Shown: positions 21,501 to 33,295, counted from the stretch's first letter. The stretch is 64,000 nt of DNA from Diplosphaera chodatii (GCA_032358165.1 JAALGY010000038.1:124001-188000); one strand, 5' to 3'. A program made the numbers and translations. Notes: generated from the letters alone by a model not told the origin.

Positions 21501-23661
21501 CCGCCGCCTCCATCTGCTCCGGCGCCGCCCGCTTGCGGCTCCTAAAGTCAGAACACGTGGGTTTCACGGCCTACTTCCATCTGTGTCGCTGACGCCGCAG
21601 CCGCCGCCTCCATCCGGCCGCTGCACCAGCTGCGCACAGCTCCAGCAGACGGCTGTGTGTGGGGACCACACAACCTGCTGCCTATCATGCTGTTGCCTGC
21701 AGCCTGCGCAGCAGCCAGCCGCCGCTTGTCGTCCGGCACTCCAGCTGCCGTGGGCCGCCAGCTGCAGGTGCCTCTGCTCGCCACGCCGCCACATTCATGC
21801 CACGGCCCCTGCTCACCTGGACTTTGTGAGGAAGCCGAACCCCCTGGGGCTCTCCGGCAGCAGGTTGCGCGGCGACACGCCCTTGAAGGAGCGCTTTTTG
21901 AACAGCGCCTTGAAGCGCGCTGTCCGCGTGCGCGGCGTGAGTTTGGCCGGCTGCAGCGGCTCCTCGCCTGCAGGTTGCCAACATCCGACATTTGCCACGC
22001 CTGCAGATGGCTCATCTTTTCCTCACATTCCTCCCGCTGCCCTGGTCGATGGCATGAGGCGCTCGGCCCGTGTGCATCATCATTGACTTGCCCCTACACC
22101 TCAGCGTCGCTGCACGCTGCAGCAGCGGATATGTTTGTCAGCAAGCTGCGCACGATGCTATGATGACGCAGTCTGAGGCGAAGGGGTGGCACTAGACCCA
22201 CTGTGCACACTGCGTGAGCCCTCAGGATGCACTCACGCAGCCTCACCGTGCTGCGCTGCTGCAAAGGCTGCCGTCGCCCTGGCCTCGGGTGACATCGGCA
22301 GCCCGTCCTCGCCGTCGCGGTTCCCGGCCTCCCCGTCGCTGGAGTCCCCCTCGTCGTACAGGTCGTACAGCGGGTGCGCCAGCACCGGGTTGGCCGCCGA
22401 GTACAGCCGCCGCACGTAGGCCGGGAAGACCACAGAGCTCAGCACCCACTCCTGGAAGCGCCCCGCCTCCGTGTCGTACAGCTGCGGGCAGAACAAAGCG
22501 GCCCTGTTTAGTGAGCTGCTGGTGTGTGCAGCCTTCTTTGCAGGGGGTCCCTGGCGGGATGGTGCTTGGAGGGCTCTCAGAGGGTTGCCGCAGGACATGC
22601 CTGCAGCCCCCCCACGCATGCTTGTTCAAGTGCTGCCTCCTGACCTCAGCGCACGCCAGTGCATGCAACCCCCCTGCCGGCCCCAGCACCCCGCCCCCGT
22701 TGCTGCGACGGGGAAAGCGCCCACCACGTCCAGCATGTTGAGGTTGCGGGTGGGGGCGCTGCGCGGGGTGCGCGCCTCGGCCCACTCGCGCGACGCCAGC
22801 CGCCGCGCCGCCGCCGTGGCCGCCCGGTGCGCCTCCTCCTCCGCCGCCCGCGCCGCCTCGGTGCCCTCCTCCTTCGGCAGCGACGTCCTGCGGGTGAGAT
22901 GCAGTGACGTGGAATACAGGGGGATGCCACCCCCCCTCCTTCGGCAGCGACGTCCTGCGGGTGAGGTGCACTGACGTGAAAACAGGGGGATGCCACCCCC
23001 CCTCCTTCGGCAGCGAGGTCCTGCGCAGGGGCGTGTTCAGATGGCGTGGCCGGCGCCGCAAGGTACAGCATCCATGCAGCGGATCAGCTGCAGCCATTGC
23101 TGCCCATTCTGCGGGCTCAGCAGCACCTCCGGGGGGCTCAGGGCGATGCCGCATGCATACTGCCTGGAACCAGGTAGTGGCCACGTTTGCCACACACACA
23201 TTCGACAATAGGCCGGTGATCGTCTCACGGCCAGGCTGCTGTTGCAGCATTCGACTGGCTGCTGCAACGCCGCTCACTTGATCGGCTGCAGGCCCGCTAG
23301 CGTCAGCCGCGGCACGCCGTCCGCCTCCGCCACCCCCATCGCGGCCTCCCGATCCGCTGCAGACGACAGCACCGCACATCACGTGGCGCATGCAGGCAGA
23401 CTACAATGCAGTGTGTGGCCATCAGCTGGGCATACTGGTGCATCACTGCATCAACACACTGCAGAGCATCATCACTGATTCTGCTCTGGGACTTCCTTGC
23501 ACCAGCCGATGACCGGCGGCACCTGTGATCGGCTCCAGCGTGGAGACGGTGCGGTCCATTGTGGACACTGAGGCTGCATCGAAGCCCGGATCCAGGTCGT
23601 ACCCCGTCTCATCGTCGCTCAGCGCGCCGCTGCTGGCCGAGTAGCCGCTGTGGACCGACAT
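18557..23661 (-). CDS. Large unrecognised protein; gene with repeatedly duplicated exon edges
   Basis: Exons visible on the minus strand: 23661-23523, 23356-23278, 23163-23067, 22887-22725, 22481-22247, 21967-21817, 21440-21308, 20890-20759, 20577-20482, 20138-20026, 19791-19678, 19479-19383, 19113-19036, 18805-18713, 18584-18557 (TGA). Most junctions agree in phase, but two do not (exon 3 to 4, and exon 13 to 14), so a small exon is missing or a border is wrong there. The N-terminus is Ser/Thr/Asp-rich. The C-terminal third has the most conserved look: RTLNLTKEQRATLLSAR, YAERQQLNERLFSLLQP, VFNPVQGAWAILKAMPEHT. Similar 'LT-EQR-LL--R ... ERQ-LN--L' tails occur in some green-algal bZIP-type regulators, but I see no basic region plus leucine zipper here, so I do not call it one. 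Function unknown; no signal peptide or membrane span. Confidence 0.65.
20104..20238. repeat. Direct repeat of the 5' edge of exon 10 (period about 89)
   Basis: The start of exon 10 of the unrecognised gene (with its 3' splice site; reading RVMAELEECVEE) has a second copy in the upstream intron, 89 bases away, reading RAMAELQECMEEA and also preceded by a splice-acceptor-like CTGCAG. The copies differ at a few sites. Confidence 0.8.
20905..20916 (-). repeat. Short telomere-type repeat near a 3' splice site
   Basis: On the coding (minus) strand this reads CCTAAACCCTAA, about 13 bases before the acceptor of exon 8 of the unrecognised gene. It is less than two heptamers, so by itself it could be chance. 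Confidence 0.5.
21138..21335. repeat. Three tandem copies of the 3' edge of exon 7
   Basis: The end of exon 7 (coding strand around TTCAAGGACATCATGGAG plus the donor GTGG) recurs in the following intron: + strand copies begin near 21311 (used), 21224 and 21146, i.e. offsets of 87 and 78 bases. The copies are imperfect but the splice-donor region is recognisable in each. Confidence 0.8.
21410..21545. repeat. Direct repeat of the 5' edge of exon 7 (period about 101)
   Basis: The first part of exon 7 (coding strand AGCCGCAAGCGGGCGGCG and the following codons) is repeated 101 bases upstream in the preceding intron. The upstream copy meets an in-frame TAG after a short run. Confidence 0.8.
22871..23028. 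repeat. 66-67-base tandem repeat spanning the 3' splice site of exon 4
   Basis: The + strand core CCTTCGGCAGCGACGTCCTG starts at 22871 and 22938 and, with one change, at 23004. Each unit contains the acceptor and first codons of exon 4 on the minus strand (RTSLPKE), so three potential 3' splice sites lie in a row. Units 1 and 2 are nearly identical. Confidence 0.9.
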
Positions 23662-24528
23662 GGCTGCGAGCTGAGCTGCCGCGCCGCGGGTCAAGCAGAT
23701 TCAAACGTAGGTGCAGCGGCTGTTGGCTGCTGCGACAGCTTTTTGTACTAACGAAGCCTATCTTGCCACGTGATCACGTAGAACTCAGCTCACAAGACGA
23801 TTGCCGGATCGCAATGGCAGCGGATCTCAATTCAGTTCAAAGTGCTTGCTGAACGCTTTGAAACACGGCTTGCGCAGATCATCACATGTATCAAGGCCGA
23901 ATCACGGATGCAATTCAACGCATATAATTCAACAGCCGCAAGCGCGCCAAATGCAGCGATCTTAGCATGGGATAACCCGGCGGCCACAGGGCGGGGTCCA
24001 GATGCACTCACAGTTGGCATGTTGCTCACCAGTTCCGAGTTGGAGCCTCCATGCTTTCGTCAGGCGTCACTGGCTAGCTACCACAACATATAAACCTTGA
24101 GACGCCTATCTGGCTAGCAAACCACCAAGTGCACGAGCACAAAACAAGCCGACCCCGCAAAGCCGAGCACAGTCACGGCATCATGAAAGCAAAGACGCAG
24201 TCTGTACCGCAAGGCATTTCGGTCATCTGAGTGCAATCAAAGCGAGAGCTACGTGCAAGTCATTGCAGTTCATGAAAACAAGTTCTCGCAGCTCTTGGCC
24301 CATGTCAGTTCGCCATACACCCAATCGGTCAACCCATACCTGAAAGGCTGCGCATGCCCCATGTGCTGCAGTGAATGTCTGCCGCCCTACTAGCCTGTTG
24401 AAAGCTCTTGACAATTTTGGCCAACTCGATGCTGCACGAGCAGCACGTCATAGCTGCCAGTGCACACTGTGTCATGACCACTGATGTGCATGCTGACCAT
24501 ACTGCGCAGCATCATGTAGGTGTATGTG
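23662..24528. other. Spacer upstream of the unrecognised gene
   Basis: About 870 bases between the 5' end of the unrecognised gene and the 3' end of the GH-A/CBM96 gene. It is noticeably less GC-rich than the exons. I see no exon, tRNA or clear promoter element. Confidence 0.4.
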
Positions 24529-27500
24529 CTACCGGAACTGGAGTGTGAGCGTGGGACGCTGTGCTGCATTTGCAGCCTCGGACGAGCGGAAGGCTGCGCG
24601 TGAGTTGACGAGGCTGTCGGCAGGGATGTCGCCATATGCAGCGTGCCGGTAGGGCCTGCGAACATGAACAAGCATCGGTCCAGTTCATAGCATAGGTAGC
24701 ATCCGCCACGCCGTACTCTTGCTGTCGACATGTGTGGTGTCATGCAGCTTGGAGCCGGCATGCATCTGGCAGCATGCAGACCCCCCTTTTCAGCAGCAAT
24801 TGCTGTGCACATGCACTGTGTCAGCTGTATGCGTGGCTCCGGATTCACATCATGCGTGGCAGCTGGGGACCGACCTGTAGATGAGCAGCGTGCGGCTGCC
24901 GCCGCCTCCGCCGGTCTTGATGAAGTCCGTGATGTCAACCTTCCGGGCCGCCTGTGTGCTCGCGTCTGCCGGCACTGTCGTGATGTGTCCGGCCACCTGT
25001 ATGCAGATTGCAGCAACGTGGTATTCTGCCACTGGTCAAGTCGCATGGTGGTGCTGATGCAGCAGTTCATGGGCCGCCTGCACTAGGGGACCTCTCCTCT
25101 CCAGCCAGCAATATTCACGCTGCTGGTGGCAAACTCAGCGTCTGGTAGTGCCTGGTCAGGCTGCAGGACGTGCCGCTATCGCCATGTGAACTCCACCGCT
25201 GATGTTACCTGCGGCTGCGGGCTGGTGCCCAGCCAGCTGACGAAGTTTTCGCCGATGGTGTTGATGATGGTGCCCCTTGGCAGCGGCGCCAGGTTGGGCA
25301 TGTCCGACCAGGCGGTGTCGTCCTGCTGCCAGGCACTCCTGCAGTTGAGCCCAGATGCATGATTGGAACGGAACTCACAGCATCAAGCTTCTGCTTTGCG
25401 CTGGCCCTGCCAGGGCTGTGCTGTAATACCCTCCTGCAGATGCTGTGCAGCTGCAGCAGGATCAGCACAGCTTAGCTACCCATTGAAGTTCCATCCTTAC
25501 AACAACCGACCAGCACTGTTACAGGTGCGTCACATACTCACCGCCAGCCGTTGATGCCCAGAATGGTGAAGATGTTAGCACCCGAACCCGATGCTGCCAC
25601 CGTCAGCGAAAGGGTGGCGGACAGGATCCTGCAGCGAAGCATGGGTGCCGTTCACATGCCACAAATTGAGGTGCAAGTGGAAAAGTGAGCTGTGCTTGCA
25701 GGAAGACTATGTAGAAGGCTTGTTGGCGCCCGTTGGGGCATGTCGATCAGCAGCGAGGTGTTGTCGGCGGCACACATATCCACTCGGCAGGGGCATGACT
25801 GCATACAACCGCACCTGGCAGGGTCGATGCCCAAGTCGAAGCGCAGCAGCGCCACGGACGTCAGGTCGTGGTTGGCGTCGGCCGCCGTGCTGACCGCCAG
25901 GAACGACTCCGCTCCTGACAGCGAGGTGCCCTGCACAGGTGGGCTGGCAGAGGGTTCGGGTTGGGGTTGATGACATGCACACAGAGGCGTGGACCGCAGC
26001 ACTAAAATGATTCTTATCACCCTGCACACAGCTTGGCAGTGACCACTTGAGCAACAGCAAGCAGGAGAGCCCAGACACTGGGCGTGTATGTGCGCCGGCT
26101 TCCAGCATGCGCTCTTGCGCAGAAGCCCTTCTGCAAGTGTACCTGTCTGTTGCCGGCATACAGGGTGGTGTCCGCCGCCGCCTGCCGCACCGCCGTGCCG
26201 ATGAACTTGGGCCCCTTGGGCACGCTGAACATCACCAGCGACTGCCCCGGCTGCGAGTAGCCCCAGTAGCCGCCTGGAAAGGGGATCAGCGGCCGCAGCT
26301 CCCCGCGTCGAGTCTGCACGAGCACAGCATCCGGTCTGCATCTTTAAGAAATGTTCAGCAGTGGAAATCAGTATGCAGTGGTGCAACTCAGCCAGCATGT
26401 TAGGGCAGCCGCTGGCCGGCAGGGTTTCCAATAGATCTAGTCAACAAAGAAAGGGGCAGCCACAAGGTGCAGGTGCGTCCGGAGGCGGCTGGCCGTCGGG
26501 TGGCATCCGTGTGGTGTCGCCATCCACGGGCACTGAGGGTCCGCCGCCCGGACGTGCCTTTTTTCGCATACCAACCATGGGCAGAAGGCAGGAGGGCACT
26601 CACCGCCGACACCTCCTCTGCCGTTATGAGCGCCCCCGGCGCGACGCCCCACGCATTGAAGTTGATGTTAAGCGCCACCGCGCCGGGCGTCTCCACCACG
26701 GAGAACAGTCTCCAGTACGCGCCGCAGTCCACCGCCAGCAGCGTGTGCGCGGGGCTCTGGGGCGTCACCGCCAGCGTCATGCTGCAGGGTGGGTCGTGCA
26801 TGAGCGTCACGAAATGGACATATCAGCATGGTTGGACGGCGCAGCAGCCTGCAAGCTTGACAGACACCAGGTAGCAAAGGGAGCCCGGTGCAGTGTCGAG
26901 TACATGGTTGAGCTTGCCACAGCTGGCCATGCAACTGCTGCATTGACTGCCGAGTAGCTTGATAGAAGGCGGGTCAGCTTCGTGCAACTGCGCACTGCTG
27001 ATGATCATGTGCACGCAGCAAAACGCAGCCATATGCAAGGGGCATGGCCAGGCGCACATGGGGCGGCCCACGGCGTAGGTGAACAGCAGGCGGTTGGCCT
27101 CGGCGGCGAGGGTGGTGTCCCCCACCCTGTAGGGCGCCGCTGTCTCCGTCCAATGCAGCAGGTTCTGCGATCAGGAATCGAGGGGTCGGGCGGACATGGA
27201 GGTGCTGACAGCTTGCGAGCTTTGTGACAGGCTCGGCGCGCATTTGCATCGAGCTCATCGTGTGTGTGAGCTGTCGAATGTGTGTTATTGTGAACAACAG
27301 AGACGGACAGTGACCTACACAAACCCACATGCAAGGCAGCAGGCACCTTCTTGATGCGGCTCTTGGGCGCTTTGGTCGCCTCGCTGTTGGTGCCAAAGGT
27401 GAAGGCGTACGTCCCGCAGGTCACCTGCACAGCAGCGCGGAGCTTGACAATCCCTTGATAAACCCGCCCCTGTGATGTTGTACACCACCCAGGAATGCTG

Positions 27501-30500
27501 CGCCTCAATGAAGGACACGGGCTGGCACGCCGGTGGCACGTGCACAGGCCGCACAGCAGCCGCTGCGCTGCCGGCACGTGGCCAAGCTGCAGTCACCTGG
27601 AGGTTGACGGCTGTGATGGCGGCCCAACGGGCGGCCCACTCCGGGGTGTCCGCCGTGTTGGCGCCGCCCAGCTTGTCGAAGTCCCTGCAACGCAAGTGCC
27701 CAGCGGTGTGGAACAGATGCATAATGAGTTCAAAACCGCTGGTGATTAACAGCATGTCATCTGGCCTGCTACCGTCAAACGACAGATGCCCAACATAGCG
27801 ACCTAGCACCACAGACAGGTTTCGGCCTGATTGCAGAGATTTGCTCAGGCTTGGACCGCATGGCAAATTTCCATGAGGGGGTGCTCCACATCTGGAGCTG
27901 AGGCCGCGCAGGCAATGGCGGGGGATACAGCGCAGCCCACCTCGCGGAGAAGGCAGAGTACTCGCCGACTGACACCGGCACGGCTGCGCCGGTGTCTCGC
28001 AGCAGCCCCGCCAGCGTGCTGGTGGCGACGGACATCCCCCGCTGCCCATCCACATTGTACATGTTGTAGGCGAACACATCGAACAGCCGGGGCCCCTTTG
28101 CCGTGACCCTGTGCAAGGATGCTACTGTCAGGTTGCCGTCTGGGCAGGGGTGACCGAACAGTCACAATGATGAGTTGTGCTACTGGCAGCCGACAGGGTG
28201 TGCAGGTACGGAGCTCTGGCTGCAAATCAACGAACTGCTGCCACTGGCAGGGTGTGTAGCGGTGACAGCGCTCACCGTTTGCCGTTGCTGATATTTGGGA
28301 ATCGCATGTACGCGTTCTGGCCGGTGAGCTGGGACAGGCTCTTGGAGAGGTAGCCATACTGCGCAGGGTGGGAGCGAGGGGTTCACACCATGCTGTGCAT
28401 CGCTGGCGGTGCAGGACCAGCAGCGCATCTGGTGTCGCACCGCAGGCAGCTGCGGGCTGTATCACACACCGACTCATCAGGCTGTGCACCAGGCACGCTG
28501 GGGTCAGGTGTAGCAATGAAGATGCCAGCACCTTTGCAAAGGGGCCGGCCTTGATGAGCACGCTGCGGCCCTGGTCCTGGAAGGCAGCCCGCGCGGCCGC
28601 CGACCGAATCGCCAGCTGGTCCAGCCTGGGCAGCAGGAAGCACAGGGGTCCTGCAGCAGTGCCCCCACCGCAGCTGCCCTGCGGGCTGCCGGCTGCGCGG
28701 CATCTGCAGGGCTCCGCGGCAGCATGCAGCAGCAGCCATGCGGAGGGGTGCAACCGGTGCCATGTCAGGGAAAAGCCACTGCCGCCCCCTGCTCAGCAGA
28801 CTTGAAGTCTTACCACTCTCCGGCTGTGAAGGCGCACGCTGGCGTTGAGTTGTCGATCAGCAGGTCCGGTTCGTTCATCGTCTGCGCACGCGCATGCCCG
28901 TCAACTTTTGTGTTGCACAGGACTACAGTGGCTGTCTGCAGACAAGATGCGCAGGGCACTGCGCTGATGCTGGTGCAACTCCATGCGTTCTAGTCCAGTT
29001 GAGAACCTTGCGGCTGCCAATTGCGACGGCACGTACCTCAATGGCAGCTACCCCATTCACCGCCAGGAAGCGCGATATGACGTAGGTCACCCGATACACC
29101 TCCCACCGCTCCTGGGTGGGCCAGGAGTAAACAGCTGAGATCCCGAATCGCCAGACCACGTCTTCAGCATGCTGTTTTCGCCCAGAACAGCGTGCATCAG
29201 CTGCTGCTTGCAGCCTCTGCTGAGGTGCTGGCTTGCCAGAACCTAGACCCACCTGCCAGTAGGCCGCGATCTTCCAGTTGGGCTGCGTGATGTCCAGACC
29301 GCCACAGGAGCCGATCGGCAGAATGAACTCGATGCCATAGCCCGCTGCCCGAAGCGCCTGCAACATCACACCATGCAAGCTTGTGGAATGGTGTAATTGT
29401 TGTCCAGCACCAGCAGTACTGCTGCTGCAGGGTGGCTACTCATGCCACTCATGCCTTCCAGCAGAGCTGCAGAGGGTTGCGGAGTGGATGCCGACAGAGT
29501 CCAGAGACCGCAGCCGTGCCAAAGAGGGGAGTCTACCGCTGCAGCTGCTGCCCCAATGCCGCTGCCAGCTCACCTGCAGGTCCTGCGCAAATGTCGCCAT
29601 CCCCGAGCCAGCCGTCCTGATGTTGTTGATGATCGCAACCCACTTGTTAGGCATCGCCCAACCTGTGTTGGCTGGGTCCCGCCTGCGCACATGGGATGGC
29701 CACCCTCAGCATCTGAAGATGATACTGAAGCAGATACTGGTGTACTGAGCACAGGCTGCGTAGGAGGATTGCCCGCAGCAAAAGGCCAGGGCGTGGCTAA
29801 GCAATTATTCAAGACTCCGCAGCCTGAGCGGGCCGTGCATGGCAGCTGTGAAGGACACCATTCGGCCAGACTGCAGTTTGGCAGTGCTGCTGGTGCATGT
29901 GAACCTCGTTCACCCCTTCCTGACATCCACCTTGGTCCAAAGCTTTTCGGCCAAACGGACATGGCTACCAGACACATTCTGACAGCGCCACACCCACCCT
30001 GCAGGGGAGCGCAGCTGCCCGACGGCCGCGCGCCACGCCGCCTCGGTGTTCACCCGCGCCCCGCCGAGGCTGTAGCCCCACGTGTCATTCTGCACCTTGC
30101 GGTAGGAGGCAACCGTGTTGGAGAACATCCGCAGGTGGTTCACCCCCAGCCGCCTGCATTCAGAAACACAGGATGTGACGACCGTCGGTTGGGCGCCATC
30201 CCACTGCGAGACCTGCTACCGTGAACCCAGGTGTGCAGGGAGATTTCTGGCCGAGATTTGTCGTCAGCCCGCAGCCCGCCTGACAGAGCAGCACAGCATC
30301 TGTGGGCAGGTGCTCCGACCCAGTCGGCCTCGCCGCAGCAGGCGTGTCGGCGACTGCTGCTGACTCCACATGCTCACGGCTGCAAACTGGTGGCTCACTG
30401 GTAGTAGCGCAGCGCGTTGGTGCTGCGGTAGCGGCCGCCGACCGTGACGCCTGCAACCGCTGCAGTGGAGCGGCCCGCGCGCCCCGACGCCTGCGCCCCC

Positions 30501-31507
30501 ACGGCTTTGACCTACAGTGGTCAGCGCAGGCCTCAGCCGGTGCAGGGCTCGGTACGGGCACACCCCAGCGAGTGCAGGGTGCAGCAAAGCCGGGGTCGTG
30601 CTTCTGCTCTGGCAGCTGGCAACCGGCCTGCGCTGTGGCTTCCTTGGCAAGGCTGGCACGCTTCAGTGTGCTGCGGCGGGCAACAGCAGGGCATGCGTAT
30701 CCCAAGGGTTGTGGATCAGGAGCAAAGTTGCAGGGCGGCCGCTCACCACGACGCGAGCGCCGGGGATCTGCGGCGGCGGCGGCGGCGGTCGGGGCGGCGG
30801 AGGCGACCGCCGTGTGGGTTTTGGGGTCGGCCGCCGTGTCGGCTTCGGCGTGGGGCGCCGCGTCGGCTTTCGTGTTGGCCGCCTGGTGGGCTTGGGCGTC
30901 AGCTTCCGCGTCGGCTTCGGCTTCGGCTGAGTCTGTGCTTTTCTGGGCGTTGGGCGCGGTGTGGGCCGCTTTGCAGTCGGCCGCTTTGCTGTGGGAAGCT
31001 TCCTGGTTGGCGCCTTGCGAGTCGGCGCCGATGCTGCTGTGAGCTGCCTGCCCCGGTGCTGCGACCACAGGCCGCCCGCTGCGGCTGCCGCACCATCGCT
31101 GGAAATTGCGCTGAAGCCTGGCAAACAAGGACGGCCTCATGGGCAATGGCCCTCACACAACACGTTGCGACAAGCGTCTGGAGCCACAGAGTCAAACGCA
31201 GTGTGGTGGCTGTGCAGCCAAGGGGTGTGTACCGGGTGCAGCACAGCCATGTGCACCATAGGTCACCTGTCTGCATGTTATACAACATGACCGAGGAGGC
31301 GTTGCGCCGGGGCGGCATCTGGGCTTCTGCCGCATCTGCGTGACTGACGGACAACAGTGTCAGCGCCAGCAGCCCAGCGGCTGCCCAGTTGCCGGACGTG
31401 CGTCGTAGTCGTATTGCAGACCGCAGTGTCGGCTCTGGCCGCTGCTGTGCTGCGCCGGCACCCTCGACGCCACTGTGAGATATACAGGCGGCTGGTAGAC
31501 CAGCCAT
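24529..31507 (-). CDS. Secreted clan GH-A glycosidase with Pro/Thr/Lys linker and C-terminal CBM96-like module
   Basis: 22 exons join in phase to about 938 aa: 31507-31267, 31117-30747, 30511-30399, 30153-29998, 29682-29574, 29357-29253, 29111-29037, 28881-28814, 28625-28532, 28358-28276, 28108-27941, 27684-27597, 27497-27468, 27424-27347, 27164-27058, 26781-26604, 26313-26143, 25930-25815, 25628-25542, 25338-25209, 24996-24875, 24655-24529. A hydrophobic segment (AAAGLLALTLLSVSHADA) is the secretion signal. A linker of PTRK/PTPKPTRR repeats follows. The (beta/alpha)8 domain shows RYYQRLGVNHLRMFSN, MNEPDLL (acid/base Glu about 394) and VPVSVGEYSAF (nucleophile about Glu521). The last 200 residues fit the CBM96/DNRLRE beta-sandwich: SVALLRFDLGIDPARILSAT, a WQQDDTAWSDMPNLAP block, DITDFI, and a final RPTLTLQFR. 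CBM96 members bind acidic polysaccharides such as alginate. GH family number and substrate cannot be set by eye. The start Met is uncertain, and the short 27497-27468 exon needs a GC donor. Confidence 0.82.
30760..31010 (-). repeat. Pro-Thr-Lys/Arg repeat linker coding region
   Basis: Within exon 2 of the GH-A gene the protein is a run of related short units (PTRK, PTAKR, PTPKPTRR) ending in a proline run. It is strongly basic and likely an extended, possibly hydroxyproline-glycosylated linker between the signal segment and the catalytic domain, as in algal wall glycoproteins. Confidence 0.85.
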
Positions 31508-32100
31508 TGAAGCGTGTGGCCTCGAAAAGCCTGCGCTGCACCCCGGATCCACCTCGCAGACTGACTGTCGGCACAAAGCCCTGTCTGGGTGCGGTGCGGA
31601 CATGGTCGTGGCGACACAGCACTGCCAGAGTTCGCAAGGTCCGACCTTGCCTCCAAAGCAGCCGTGCAGGGCATTAACAGTAGGTAGGTTCAAACGCAGA
31701 CAATATGGTGGCAATATGGAACAGCCGTCAGCATGTGGGCACTGGCACTGCGGCTGCAGCGCTGCAGCGCGGTGCGCGCACAACGTCTGTGCTTGTTGGC
31801 TCAGAAACAAGAGCACATGCGCAGGCGACTGGTGGCGCTGCAGTATACTGTATTGTCCGGGGCCAGCTGGCAAGATGCACGTGGCAACTGAGCAAGTCCT
31901 AAATCCCTACTTCGAATGCCGCCCACTACAGTGGGCCAGGCAGCCGGACAAGATGATAGGCGCCGTTGGCACCGGTTGATTCATGGTGGGTGACCTCGGA
32001 AAGATTGTTGTACAACAGCGTCAGCTGAGTTGGACGACGACACATCAACGCCGCTCAGCAAAGGGCACAGCGGGTTAGGCATGACGCTGACGTCCAGGGG
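31508..32100. other. Spacer between GH-A gene and GNAT gene
   Basis: About 590 bases containing the presumed promoter/5' UTR of the GH-A gene, possibly an unrecognised first exon of it, and the 3' UTR of the GNAT gene (both minus strand). No other element seen. Confidence 0.35.
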
Positions 32101-33295
32101 CTAGAGAGTTTTGGCCATCAGTACGCGCGGCCTGTAGCGCCGCCATAATGACCAGCCCGCAGCGTCTCGGTCCACCTCCTCGAAGCCCGCCGACGAATAC
32201 AGCTGCATACACAAGCCCCAGTACTTGAGTGGGGCCCTGTTGGAGCGGCCACGAGCATGCTTCACTGTGTACCAGTTTGGGCGGTGCAGTTGGATACAAG
32301 TCACCATTGAGTCGTCAGTGCCGCTTGCAGCTGCTGAGCCTGGGGCAGCTGCTGTTGCTGGGTGCACGACACGCCACAACATCGTGGTCACCTGCAGAGC
32401 GGCGTCATCCGCAAGCCGCGCATGCAGCGTCAGCTCCTCCGCGCCCGCCTCCCGCGCCGCGCCCTCGCACGCCGCCAGCAGCGCCCGAGCAATGCCCTTC
32501 CTGCAGACAGACCGCTGGAGACAATACTCACCACATTGCCCAGTGGTACTCTTGCGCCTTCGTGTTGTTGCAGCTTGATGCGACAGCCACTGTGCACCAG
32601 GCAGCGCTGCAGGCGGCGGCCAGACCCCACCTCCTGAAGGCGGCATCGACCGCTGTGTTGGACAGGTACGTGGCATCGTCCGGCGGCTGCAGCGTGTCGA
32701 ACCTCTCGCGCGTCAGCGGCACGAACGACAGCATGGCGACCCCGGCCACGCGGGCCGTCGCGCCGGTCGGCAGCTCCGCCCCGCCTGCCGCGGAAAGGCA
32801 ACCAGCCAATGTCAGCTGCAGCATCCTGGTCGTCCGCAGGTGGTGTCTCTGAGTCGAGCACACTCAGCCCTTGTCTCCGCTCGGCAGGTTTGTGTGCTGA
32901 CAGTCTGCAGCTGGTCACCTGTCGGCTGCAGCCGTGCGACGAGGACAAGAGACTCTGCTGGGTCCTCGGACAGCGTCGCGATGTAGTCCCTGTGCGCAGC
33001 GGCAGGATGCACCGTGAGACCATGCGCCCGCATGACGGACCTTGGCTCGTCTTTGCCTTTGTGCTCGCGGCTGCAACATCACAGTTTGCCATCCAGGCAT
33101 CGAAGCAGGCTGGCTGTCACATGCCTGATGTCCATTAGGGACTGCGCTTCTGGTGTGCCGGCAAACGCTCGCGTCACAATGACTGCTGCCGCCCCCAGCT
33201 CGCTGGGCGCCATGCGCGCCACGGTCAGCCGTCCAATGTCCAGCTGCCGCTGCACCACACATCCGTAGATGATGGACATGTCCTCTATGGAGTTT
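32101..33295 (-). CDS. GNAT-family N-acetyltransferase, 5' end unresolved
   Basis: Five exons join in phase: 33295-33125, 32989-32919, 32784-32631, 32500-32392, 32202-32101 (TAG). The earliest visible exon starts mid-codon, so at least one upstream exon exists, probably within 33300-33700. The core has the GNAT layout: a beta strand block (VAGVAMLSFVPL), then the acetyl-CoA loop AAFRRKGIARALLAACE (R-x-x-G-x-A/G type), a helix with EELTLHA, and the closing LYSSAGFEEV motif (Y--GF) before a short C-terminus. These proteins transfer acetyl from acetyl-CoA to an amine; the substrate is not predictable here. The first intron after SLMDI requires a GC donor, or a missing small exon. Similar to plant plastid GNATs in general form, but no transit peptide could be assigned. 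Confidence 0.72.

Noticed and set aside
22243..23391. 382-aa minus-strand open frame through exons and introns
   Set aside because: It reads through the tandem repeat and across splice sites in the wrong frame (Gly/Arg-rich); the spliced frame with RTSLPKE and LYDTEAGRFQEW is better supported.
18557..23661. bZIP transcription factor call
   Set aside because: The C-terminal tail resembles that of some algal bZIP proteins, but no basic region followed by heptad leucines could be found in any exon.
9040..31507. The GH5-ShKT and GH-A/CBM96 genes as a polysaccharide-degradation gene cluster
   Set aside because: They are separated by a tRNA-modification gene and an unrelated gene, lie on opposite strands, and no transporter or regulator joins them. 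Co-location is probably chance.
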